A DNA stretch of 6,235 nt, taken from Dehalococcoidia bacterium (GTDB taxonomy: Bacteria; Chloroflexota; Dehalococcoidia; UBA2979). Shown here piece after piece: positions 1 to 6,131 of this stretch. Position 1 is the stretch's first letter; each line of letters begins with the position of its first letter. The stretch covers positions 1 through 6,235 of the forward strand of contig JABIST010000202.1 of the NCBI GenBank assembly GCA_018700215.1, in the 5' to 3' direction. The notes beneath the pieces are model-generated. The model did no database searches. It was given only the letters and a program-made list of their open reading frames with translations, and was not told where the DNA came from. Both the position numbers and the translations under genes were made by a program.

Positions 1-2314
1 GGAACCAGTCGCGCGCCGCGAGCTGCTCATCGGCCAGCGCGTCCAGCTCATCGTGCAGCGGAGCGGCGATCACGCCCACCGCCTGCAGCTCGCGGAACAG
101 CCGCTCCTTGTCGAGCGGTGCGATCAGCTCCGCCAGCTCGCCATCCAGCTCGTCGCGATGCTCCAGTCGCCCAGTCCCGGCGGCAAAGCGAGTATCCGAG
201 GCAAGCGCGGGGGCACCGAGCACGCCGCACAGCGCCACGAACTCCTCGTCCGTTCCAACGTCGATCGCGATCCACTGATCCTCGCCCACCGTCGCGTAGA
301 CGTTGTGCGGTGCGTGGTGCGGATGCGTGTTGCCCTGCGGCGGCGCCACCCGACCGTTCATCGTGTAATCGAGGATGAATTCGCCGATGTTCGGCAGGAA
401 CGCCTCCGCCAGCGGCATCTCAACCTGCTGCCCCTCGCCCGTCCGATCGCGATGCCGTAGCGCCATCACCACCGCATATGCTCCCAGCACGCCCGCGTTG
501 CCGTCCGCGCTCAGCGAAGTGCCCGTGTAGGCCGGACTCGCGTCGGTGTACCCGCGCAGATAGTGATGCCCAATCATCGCCTCGGCATGCATCCCAAACA
601 CTCGGTAGTTCTTGTACGGCCCGCTGATCCCGAACCCGGGCATCCGAAGCATGATCAGCCTTGGGTTCACCGCCTTCAGCTCTTCCCAGGTGATGCCCGC
701 CTTCTCAATCGTCTCCGGCACGTTGTTCTCGACGAACACATCACAGACCTCGATCAGCCGCAGGAACGCCGCCTTCCCCTCCGGCGTCATGATGTCGCAC
801 GCCATCGACTTCTTGTTGCGCGAGTGCGAGTTGAACGCCGGACTGCGGTTCCAGCGATCGTCCTTCGGATCGAAGTCCGGGTAGGCGGCAAGCAACTGCC
901 CCCGCTCCCCCGCAATCCGCGCCTGCTCTTGCGTCAGCGTCTGGTCCGCCCCCCGCGACGACGTCTGGATCCGCGTAATCGGCTCGACGCGGATCACCTC
1001 GGCTCCCCACTCCCCCAGAAGCTGCGTCACATGCGGGCCGGCCCAGACCACGGTAATGTCCGCGACCCGGATCCCCTCGAGCGGTCGCGACGCGCTCCCC
1101 GGCGCGACCGGTGTGGCCGACGAGCCCGCGCCGGCCGGTGGTGCCTCCGCGGCCAACCACGGGTTCTCCAGCTTCAGCGCCTCGTTGTGCTCGCCGAGCA
1201 GCGGCGCACGACGTGGCTGCGGGCGAGGCGACGCGGACATGATCATCGGGCGACCCGGGTACTCAATCGGTCCGGTCTCCGGGTGGTCAATCGTGTCCCA
1301 GGCACCTCGATCTCGGTAATGCGGATCGCTCAGCAGATCCGCCGGCGTCAGCACCGCGCCACCCAGGATCCCAAGCTCCTGCGCCCGTGCGATCGCCTCC
1401 ACCTTCGGCGTCCGCATCAGGTACTCGTGCCACGAATTCTCGACCTCCTCGACCAGCTCCTCCGGAATGAACGCAGCAGGCTTGTAGAGATCCTCGTTCG
1501 CGATCAGGTCCTCACGGCCGATCCACGCGAGCAGCATCGGCACGCGCTGGCCAGCCGCGACGACGATCACGTGGCCGTCTTCGCACTCGCGTACGCCGTA
1601 GCCCATCCGGATGTCGGTCCCGCCACGTTTCGCGGCCACGCCGGTATAGGCCGCCGCGGTCAGGTAGATCGTCCGCCGGTCGCGGCAGCCCGCCTGGCAC
1701 TCGTACACAGCGAGGTCGATGTGGTCGCCCGGGCCTCCGCGTTCGACTCGGAAGCGCGCGAGCATCGCCGCCAATGCCGCCGCCACTCCAGCGTGGTAGT
1801 AGGCGTTGTGGCCACCGAGCTTGAGCGGCTCTCGATCGATGTGCCCGTTCAGCAACATCGGCCCACCGATCGCCTCCAGCGTGATTTCGGAACCGCGATA
1901 GTCGCGATACGGCCCGCTTTGCCCAAACGGCGTAATCGAGCAAACCACGAGATCATCGCGCCCTGCCGACAACGCATCCCAGCCAATGCCCAGCGCGTCC
2001 GGCTTCCCTGGATCAAAGTCCTCGAACACGATCTGAGCGGTCGCGGCCAGCTTCCGCACAGCCGCCGCGCCCTCGTCCGTCTCGACGTCGAGCGTGACCG
2101 AGCGCTTGTTGGTGTTGAGGTGAAGGAATAGCCCGGACTTCTCCAGGTGCACATCGTCACCGAAGAACGGTCCGAAGCGGCGCGACGGATCGCCCTCGGG
2201 CGGCTCGACCTTGATCACGTCGGCGCCGAAGTCGGCGAACAGCTTCGTCGCGTACGGCCCGGCGACGCTGCGCGTGAGATCGAGAACGCGAATCCCCTCG
2301 AGCGGTCCGGCCAT
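1..2314 (-). CDS. Tandem-fused family III (CaiB/BaiF) CoA-transferase, C-terminus cut by window edge
   Basis: Family III CoA-transferases move coenzyme A between carboxylic acids in the cytosol through an aspartyl-CoA thioester. This protein holds two complete-looking family domains: residues 1 to about 385, and 411 to the window edge at 771. They are joined by an Ala/Pro/Gly/Ser-rich linker (about 388-410). Both halves open with PLEGIRV (4-10 and 411-417), followed by the CoA-site motif FADFGADVIKVEPP (26-39) or LGEWGAEVIRVEP (433-445). The catalytic Asp, D169 in E. coli CaiB and in formyl-CoA transferase, aligns with Asp604 (SADGNAG, 602-608) in half two. In half one the aligned residue is Tyr172 (NAYYHAG, 170-176). 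Half two therefore looks active and half one degenerate. The start ATG is preceded by a G-rich Shine-Dalgarno-like run (2317-2325). About 30-50 residues are probably missing at the left edge. The two-domain plan with one active Asp recalls DddD (DMSP CoA-transferase/lyase, Asp602), but the substrate cannot be read from sequence. Confidence 0.93.
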   Translation of the reverse strand, partial: MAGPLEGIRVLDLTRSVAGPYATKLFADFGADVIKVEPPEGDPSRRFGPFFGDDVHLEKSGLFLHLNTNKRSVTLDVETDEGAAAVRKLAATAQIVFEDFDPGKPDALGIGWDALSAGRDDLVVCSITPFGQSGPYRDYRGSEITLEAIGGPMLLNGHIDREPLKLGGHNAYYHAGVAAALAAMLARFRVERGGPGDHIDLAVYECQAGCRDRRTIYLTAAAYTGVAAKRGGTDIRMGYGVRECEDGHVIVVAAGQRVPMLLAWIGREDLIANEDLYKPAAFIPEELVEEVENSWHEYLMRTPKVEAIARAQELGILGGAVLTPADLLSDPHYRDRGAWDTIDHPETGPIEYPGRPMIMSASPRPQPRRAPLLGEHNEALKLENPWLAAEAPPAGAGSSATPVAPGSASRPLEGIRVADITVVWAGPHVTQLLGEWGAEVIRVEPITRIQTSSRGADQTLTQEQARIAGERGQLLAAYPDFDPKDDRWNRSPAFNSHSRNKKSMACDIMTPEGKAAFLRLIEVCDVFVENNVPETIEKAGITWEELKAVNPRLIMLRMPGFGISGPYKNYRVFGMHAEAMIGHHYLRGYTDASPAYTGTSLSADGNAGVLGAYAVVMALRHRDRTGEGQQVEMPLAEAFLPNIGEFILDYTMNGRVAPPQGNTHPHHAPHNVYATVGEDQWIAIDVGTDEEFVALCGVLGAPALASDTRFAAGTGRLEHRDELDGELAELIAPLDKERLFRELQAVGVIAAPLHDELDALADEQLAARDWF

Positions 2315-2348
2315 ATCCCACCCCCAAGCACGGATCCGAGGTCGGCGC

Positions 2349-2354
2349 ATCATA
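2349..2354 (-). promoter_or_regulatory. Possible -10 box before the CoA-transferase
   Basis: Read on the minus strand this is TATGAT, five of six matches to the sigma-70 type -10 consensus, in an otherwise very GC-rich gap. Transcription starting just downstream would give a 5' leader of about 30 bases. No convincing -35 box is seen 16-18 bases upstream. The box may allow the CoA-transferase to be expressed apart from cimA. Confidence 0.27.
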
Positions 2355-2381
2355 CGCGTTGTAATGCGGCCTCGTGCGGGA

Positions 2382-2404
2382 GGGGCTCGGCTGTGTGCCG
2401 CCCC
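2382..2404 (-). terminator. GC hairpin just after cimA stop, weak terminator candidate
   Basis: The inverted repeat pairs GGGGC with GCCCC and GGC with GCC around a 5-base loop, with a 2-base bulge. It begins five bases after the cimA stop codon. There is no U-tract after it, so it is not a canonical intrinsic terminator. It could protect or pause the cimA transcript, or partly uncouple the next gene. Confidence 0.27.
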
Positions 2405-2408
2405 GGAG

Positions 2409-4082
2409 CTACCCCGCCGCCGGCTCACCCCAGTGCAGCAACCAGAACTCGTACGAATCCTGCAGCGCCAACCACGACGCCTCGACAACGTCCGTCGAGG
2501 CCCCCACCGTCCGCCACAGATGCAGCCGGTCGCCGCTCTCGATCAGTACCCGCACCGCCGCATCCGCTCCAGCGCCCGAATCGATGATCCGCACCTTGTA
2601 GTCCACCAGGTGCACCTGCTCGATCTCCGGATGCACCTCAATCAGCGCCTTCCGCACCGCCGCATCCAGCGCGGACACCGGCCCGTTCCCGTCCGCCGCC
2701 ACCTGCGACAGATGCTCGCCGATCCGCAGCTTCACCATCGCCTCGGACTGCATCTCCGTGTGATCGCTGCCGTTCTCCAGATGCCGCCGCCGCTGCACGA
2801 TCAAGAAGTCTTCGAGGTTGAACGGCCGCTCGTATCCCTCCTGCAACCGACGCACCAGCAGCTCAAAGCTCGCCTCCGCCGACTCGAATTGGTACCCCCG
2901 CGCCTCCTGCGCCTTCACCTGCTCCAACGCCTCCGAGGCCTGAGCGTCGCTCAGATCCAGCTCCACCCCCTGCTCCCGCAGCTTCGCCAGCACGTTCCGC
3001 CGCCCCGAAAGCTCCGAGACCAGCACCCGCTCCTGGTTCCCCACCCGCGAAGGATCGATGTGCGTGTACGACCCCGGCGACCGCGTGATCGCCGCCACAT
3101 GCAGCCCCGCCTTGTGCGCGAACGCTCCCGAGCCCACGTACGGCTGCTGCGGATCCGGAATCAGATTCGCCAGCTCCGTCGCAAACAGCGCCGTCTCCGT
3201 CAGCCGCGCAAGCTGCTCGTCGCTCACCACGTCCAGGCCCAGCTTCAGCTTCAGGTTCGGAATCACCGAAATGATGTTCGCGTTCCCCGTCCGCTCACCC
3301 CACCCGTTCAGGCACGCCTGCACCTGCGTCGCGCCCTCCTCCACCGCAATCAGCGTGCTCGCCACCGCCTGGTCCGTGTCGTTGTGACAGTGAATGCCAA
3401 TCTTGCAGCCCACCACCGATTCCCGAACCGCCGCCACCGCCGCCCGAATCTCCGCCGGCACCGCCCCACCGTTGGTGTCGCACAGCGTCACCGTCGAGGC
3501 CCCCGCCCGTTCCGCCGCCCGCAAGCTCGCCAGCGCGTACTCGGAATCTTCGAGGTACCCGTCGAAGAAGTGCTCCGCGTCGAAGATCACCTCGCGCCCC
3601 TGCTCGCGCAGGTACTTCACCGAGTCCCCGATCATCGAGAGGTTCTCTTCCTCCGTCGTCCCCAGCACATCGAGCACCTGCTTCTTCGACGACTTCCCCA
3701 CCAGCGTGATCGCCGGCGTCCCAGCGTTCAGCACACTCCGCAGCGCCTCGTCACTCTCGACGTCCCCACCAGCCCGCCGCGTCGACCCGAACGCCACCAG
3801 CGTCGCGTGCTTCAGCTCAATCTCCTTCGCCCGCTCGAAAAACTCCGCGTCCTTCGGATTCGACCCCGGGTACCCACCCTCGATGTAGTGCACACCCAGC
3901 TCGTCCAGCTTCTCCAGGATCAGCAGCTTGTCCTGCAGCGAGAGGCTCAGCCCCTCCATCCCCAGCCCATCGCGCAGCGTCGTGTCATACAGCCGAATAT
4001 CTTCGGCCTTCGGCAGAAACGGGCTCTTCGGCCCCCTCGTGCCATCCGGGCTATCAGTCGTCGAATCAGTAGGGGAGGTCAT
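2409..4082 (-). CDS. cimA: Citramalate synthase (2-isopropylmalate synthase family)
   Basis: This 557-residue cytosolic enzyme belongs to the HMGL/LeuA family. It should condense pyruvate and acetyl-CoA to (R)-citramalate, the first step of the threonine-independent isoleucine route. The TIM-barrel domain starts at about residue 28 with LYDTTLRDG (31-39, metal- and substrate-site Arg37/Asp38). It continues with DAEHFFDGY (168-176), the metal-binding HCHND (231-235), NGWGERTGNAN (259-269) and FAHKAGLHV (321-329). DAEHFFDGY and the overall length favour the citramalate (TIGR00977) subtype over LeuA or homocitrate synthase. A C-terminal LeuA-type allosteric domain (about 435-557) carries LVDYKVRIID (492-501) and the TVGAS/EASW stretch (525-536), and would be the site of feedback control. 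I chose ATG at 4082. An in-frame TTG at 4121 would add 13 unlikely residues. The Shine-Dalgarno signal is weak (GTGAG, 10 bases upstream). QACLNGWGER (255-264) differs from the QGTINGYGER usual in the subtype. Confidence 0.92.
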   Translation of the reverse strand: MTSPTDSTTDSPDGTRGPKSPFLPKAEDIRLYDTTLRDGLGMEGLSLSLQDKLLILEKLDELGVHYIEGGYPGSNPKDAEFFERAKEIELKHATLVAFGSTRRAGGDVESDEALRSVLNAGTPAITLVGKSSKKQVLDVLGTTEEENLSMIGDSVKYLREQGREVIFDAEHFFDGYLEDSEYALASLRAAERAGASTVTLCDTNGGAVPAEIRAAVAAVRESVVGCKIGIHCHNDTDQAVASTLIAVEEGATQVQACLNGWGERTGNANIISVIPNLKLKLGLDVVSDEQLARLTETALFATELANLIPDPQQPYVGSGAFAHKAGLHVAAITRSPGSYTHIDPSRVGNQERVLVSELSGRRNVLAKLREQGVELDLSDAQASEALEQVKAQEARGYQFESAEASFELLVRRLQEGYERPFNLEDFLIVQRRRHLENGSDHTEMQSEAMVKLRIGEHLSQVAADGNGPVSALDAAVRKALIEVHPEIEQVHLVDYKVRIIDSGAGADAAVRVLIESGDRLHLWRTVGASTDVVEASWLALQDSYEFWLLHWGEPAAG

Positions 4083-4183
4083 ATCGATGTGGCTCACTCT
4101 GTCGCTTCGCCCCGCGATCAAACAGCATCGCGCGGCGGCGGTTGGACGTGGGAAGTGCCTCGAGAGTGCCGGAGGACGCGCGA

Positions 4184-4195
4184 GGCGGCTAGCCC
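4184..4195 (-). repeat. Copy 1 of a 12-bp element shared with the GNAT upstream region
   Basis: On the minus strand this reads GGGCTAGCCGCC, containing the 8-bp palindrome GGCTAGCC. It ends about 100 bases before the cimA start codon. An identical 12-mer lies at nearly the same distance before the GNAT start. It may be a shared control site or chance, since 12-mer repeats can arise randomly in GC-rich DNA of this length. Confidence 0.35.
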
Positions 4196-4211
4196 AAAAT
4201 CAGCGACGCCG

Positions 4212-4228
4212 ACGGTCGGGGGGACCGT
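4212..4228 (-). promoter_or_regulatory. GC hairpin in the cimA leader
   Basis: A perfect 6-bp stem (ACGGTC with GACCGT) closes a 5-base all-C loop on the cimA transcript. A second small hairpin, GTGCG with CGCAC, sits at 4227-4239 and shares two bases with it, so the two compete slightly. There is no U-tract, so a role in attenuation is only a possibility. Confidence 0.3.
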
Positions 4229-4276
4229 GCGGCTCGCACCACCTTGGAGAGTATTCGCGCCTTGCTCATCGTCCAT

Positions 4277-4290
4277 CCAGTCTAGACTGG
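4277..4290. promoter_or_regulatory. Perfect 14-bp palindrome, candidate operator
   Basis: CCAGTCTAGACTGG is its own reverse complement over all 14 bases and lies in the spacer between divergent genes. It is 194 bases from the cimA start and 83 bases from the Nudix start. Such a site fits binding by a dimeric helix-turn-helix repressor or activator, but no regulator gene is present in the window. Confidence 0.45.
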
Positions 4291-4302
4291 CCCCCGCTCA
4301 CC

Positions 4303-4379
4303 CAGCAATGAAGGAATCCCCTCGCCACAGCAATAAGAGGATCACCCCTGCGCCAGCAATGAGAGAACAACCCGTGTCT
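4303..4379 (+). repeat. Three imperfect 25-26 bp direct repeats
   Basis: Units begin at 4303, 4328 and 4354, each with CAGCAAT followed by a purine-rich stretch and then a C-rich stretch. The spacing is 25 and then 26 bases, so the units are not in one reading frame and do not encode a repeated peptide. This supports a non-coding role and a Nudix start downstream of ATG 4308. On the other strand each unit carries ATTGCTG. The last unit grades into the start of the Nudix gene. Confidence 0.55.
4361..4365 (+). promoter_or_regulatory. Shine-Dalgarno-like GAGAG that favours the GTG start
   Basis: GAGAG ends eight bases before GTG 4374. The competing ATG codons at 4308 and 4359 have no purine-rich box at a proper distance. 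Confidence 0.4.
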
Positions 4380-4895
4380 GACCCCACCTCCGACCCCACG
4401 CCCTCCGCCCCCGTCGATCGCCCCACCTCCCGACTCGTCCTCCTCGACGACGCCGATCGCATCCTCCTCTTCCGCGCCGCCAACGAGGCCGACCCCGATG
4501 CCTTCTGGTTCACCCCCGGCGGCGGCGTCGAGCCCGGCGAAACCTACGAAGAAGCCGCCCACCGCGAACTCCACGAAGAGACCGGCCTCACCAACGCCAC
4601 CCTCGGCCCCTGCCTCTGGACCCACGAAATCACCCGCCGATTCGCCCCGGACCACGCCCTCCACTTCCGCTCCCGCTACTACCTCATCCGCACCCAATCC
4701 TTCGACCCCGAACCCGCCGTCCTCCTCCCCGAGGAGGACTACATGCTCGAGCCCGACTGGTGGCGCTGGTGGACCCTCGACGAACTGCACGCCCACGAGG
4801 GCCCCGAAATCCTCGTCCCCCGGCGCCTCCCCCAGCTCCTCGCCCCCATCCTCGAAGGCACCCTCCCCGCCGCACCCATCGACCTCAACCGATGA
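4374..4895 (+). CDS. Nudix hydrolase, first of a tandem pair
   Basis: The protein has 173 residues from the GTG start. Nudix enzymes cleave nucleoside diphosphates linked to another group, using divalent metal in the cytosol. The full Nudix box GX5EX7REUXEEXGU is present: GGVEPGE is followed by REL and EETGL (about residues 48-69). Flanking features such as WFTPGGG and the late RSRYYLIR segment match the broad COG0494/COG1051-like group, whose substrates are seldom known. I prefer GTG 4374 because it has a GAGAG box. It also puts the conserved RP at residues 16-17, exactly as in the paralogue that follows. In-frame ATGs at 4359 and 4308 would give 178 or 195 residues. The gene overlaps its neighbour by four bases (ATGA), so the pair is probably one transcript. 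Nearly all codons end in C. The substrate is unknown. Confidence 0.88.
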   Translation: MSDPTSDPTPSAPVDRPTSRLVLLDDADRILLFRAANEADPDAFWFTPGGGVEPGETYEEAAHRELHEETGLTNATLGPCLWTHEITRRFAPDHALHFRSRYYLIRTQSFDPEPAVLLPEEDYMLEPDWWRWWTLDELHAHEGPEILVPRRLPQLLAPILEGTLPAAPIDLNR

Positions 4896-5410
4896 CCACC
4901 CAACCTCACGAGGGCACCCGCACCGACCCAATCCCCCGCCCCGGCGCCCGCGTCCTCCTGCTCGACGCGAACGACCACCTCCTCATGTTCCGCACCGCCC
5001 CAGACCCCGACCACCCCGAGGACGAAATCATCTGGATGACCCCCGGCGGCGGCTCAGACCCCGGCGAATCCCCCGAAGACACCGCCCGCCGCGAACTCCT
5101 CGAAGAAACCGGCTTCTCCCCACCACTCGGCCCCTGCGTCTGGGTCCGCGACTGGATCTGGTACTACGGCGCCCACGACACCTGGTTCGACACCCGCGAG
5201 TACTTCTACCCCGCCCGCCTCGAAACCTCCGCCCCTGACCTGCAACCCCAGGAGGACGACGAAATGGTCTCCCTCCTCTCCCACCGCTGGCTCACCCTCG
5301 AAGAGATCCGCACCTCCCCCGAGATGGTCTCCCCACTCCGCCTCGCAGAACTCCTCCCGCCGATCATCGCCGGCAACTACCCCGAAGAGCCCCTCCAGAC
5401 CGGCCAGTAG
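4892..5410 (+). CDS. Nudix hydrolase, second of a tandem pair
   Basis: This 172-residue protein is a clear paralogue of the Nudix protein before it. The two share RP near residue 16, LLD, MTPGGG or FTPGGG, LGPC, a Tyr-rich segment, a Trp-Thr-Leu box and a closing proline-rich tail. The Nudix box is intact (GGSDPGE, then REL and EETGF). Its ATG overlaps the preceding TGA as ATGA, and the upstream bases are C-rich with no Shine-Dalgarno site. Translation is therefore likely to depend on ribosomes finishing the first gene. It differs from its partner in the substrate-facing middle (WIWYYGAHDTWFDTREYFY), which suggests a different substrate. Of the first 50 codons, 37 end in C by hand count. A heterodimer with its partner is possible, since many Nudix enzymes are dimers, but nothing in the sequence proves it. 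Confidence 0.9.
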   Translation: MTTQPHEGTRTDPIPRPGARVLLLDANDHLLMFRTAPDPDHPEDEIIWMTPGGGSDPGESPEDTARRELLEETGFSPPLGPCVWVRDWIWYYGAHDTWFDTREYFYPARLETSAPDLQPQEDDEMVSLLSHRWLTLEEIRTSPEMVSPLRLAELLPPIIAGNYPEEPLQTGQ

Positions 5411-5416
5411 CGCCAG

Positions 5417-5887
5417 CTACCCCAGCGTCTTCACGAGGACCAGCGCCGCGTCATCCTCACTCCACAGCGTCAGCATCTCCTCCAACGGCACGAACCCCAC
5501 CGCGCGATAGAACGCCCGAGTCCGCTCGTACTGCGGATCCGGCGTCGAGGGCCCACGGGTCTTCACCTGAAGAAACGTCACCCCCTCCCTCCGCAGCCAA
5601 ACCTCCGACGCCTCCACCAACGCTCGACCAGCCCCGCCACGATGCCGGTCCGCCCGCACCCCCATCACCAGCACCTCCGCCGATTCCGGATAGTGCCGCT
5701 TCACCGTCAGAAACCCCACCACCTCGCCACCATCCCGAGCGATGAACGTCGGCAGCACCTCAATGTCGCGCACGTACTGCGCGTTCGCCTCGGCAATCCC
5801 AAACCACTCCGGCAACCCCTCGAGGATCGGCGCACACACCACCGACTGCCCCAGCAGCGGTCCCTCGGCCTCAATCGACACGCTCAT
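5417..5887 (-). CDS. GNAT family N-acetyltransferase
   Basis: This 156-residue single-domain protein should transfer an acetyl group from acetyl-CoA to an amine on an unknown acceptor. The core strand EVLVMGVRADRHRGGAG (71-87) holds the acetyl-CoA pyrophosphate loop HRGGAGRAL (82-90), with His where Arg or Gln is usual. TRAFYRAVGFVPLEEM (123-138) is the typical motif B end, followed by a closing strand ALVLVKTL. The length is normal for the family. The ATG at 5887 follows a run of seven G (5893-5899) spaced five bases away, a workable though poor ribosome site. The gene converges on the second Nudix gene with only six bases between their stop codons, so neither has room for a terminator there. 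Codons end mostly in G (32 of the first 47 by hand count). No link to the Nudix genes is evident. Confidence 0.9.
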   Translation of the reverse strand: MSVSIEAEGPLLGQSVVCAPILEGLPEWFGIAEANAQYVRDIEVLPTFIARDGGEVVGFLTVKRHYPESAEVLVMGVRADRHRGGAGRALVEASEVWLRREGVTFLQVKTRGPSTPDPQYERTRAFYRAVGFVPLEEMLTLWSEDDAALVLVKTLG

Positions 5888-5981
5888 CCGAACCCCCCCG
5901 CCGTCGCGAACAACCTACTCCCACCTCTGGATCAACAAGAACAACCACACGACGAGCGCCAGCGAGTCGCAAAGAGCGGGC

Positions 5982-6002
5982 CGGCGGGCGGCTAGCCCGC
6001 CG
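5982..6002. repeat. 8-bp stem inverted repeat, contains copy 2 of the shared 12-mer
   Basis: CGGCGGGC pairs with GCCCGCCG around the loop GGCTA. The 12-mer GGCGGCTAGCCC at 5987-5998 is identical to 4184-4195 and ends about 100 bases before the GNAT start. No U-tract follows on either strand. Confidence 0.45.
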
Positions 6003-6042
6003 ACATCCAGGGCGGGCGGGTGGGAGATCCCAAGAAACACGT

Positions 6043-6060
6043 CGCGAGCGACAGCTCGCG
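6043..6060. repeat. Inverted repeat CGCGAGC / GCTCGCG
   Basis: A perfect 7-bp stem with a 4-base loop (GACA). The same CGCGAGC recurs in direct orientation at 6143-6149 and 6153-6159. Confidence 0.45.
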
Positions 6061-6116
6061 GCCTTCGTCCCTCTTCGCCCCGGAACTCCAACTCAAACTC
6101 ACGAACCCGCCACCCA

Positions 6117-6131
6117 GCTCCCGAAGGGAGC
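6117..6131. repeat. Inverted repeat GCTCCC / GGGAGC
   Basis: A perfect 6-bp stem closes the 3-base loop GAA. It lies in DNA with no supported gene, and its function is unknown. Confidence 0.4.

Larger units (their letters stand above)
4083..4373. other. Divergent control region between cimA and the Nudix pair
   Basis: This 291-base spacer should hold both promoters. On the cimA side are a GC hairpin and a GGCTAGCC-centred element. In the middle is a perfect 14-bp palindrome, and next to the Nudix start are three direct repeats. A poor sigma-70-like promoter for cimA can be drawn as TTGCTG, 18 bases, TAGACT, which would put its -10 box inside the palindrome. I see no recognised riboswitch. 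A minus-strand reading frame of 52 codons (4276-4118) exists but has no Leu or Ile codon run of the kind expected in an attenuator leader peptide. Confidence 0.6.

Noticed and set aside
563..2131. Long open frame on the plus strand opposite the CoA-transferase (522 codons)
   Set aside because: It is Arg/Pro/His-rich with no motif, and the opposite strand encodes a clear two-domain CoA-transferase. Such antisense frames are usual in GC-rich DNA.
4223..4256. Possible T-box core (AAGGTGGTGCG on the minus strand) ahead of cimA
   Set aside because: The UGGN bulge sequence is there, but the conserved ACC after it is missing. There is no recognisable Stem I with specifier loop in the short leader.
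4118..4276. 52-codon minus-strand frame in the cimA leader as a leader peptide
   Set aside because: No cluster of Ile, Leu or Val codons, no ribosome site and no paired terminator/antiterminator. Its TGA overlap with an in-frame TTG looks accidental.
2211..4373. Upstream extension of the first Nudix frame through the whole of cimA antisense
   Set aside because: The frame stays open by chance opposite cimA. Nudix homology begins only after about 4420, and the paralogue next door supports a start at 4374.
4498..5238. 246-codon plus-strand frame crossing both Nudix genes
   Set aside because: It is extremely Pro/Ser/Arg-rich, caused by the C-rich wobble positions of the true frames.
5642..5995. 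117-codon plus-strand frame opposite the GNAT gene
   Set aside because: It is a His/Pro/Arg-rich antisense shadow of a well-supported acetyltransferase.
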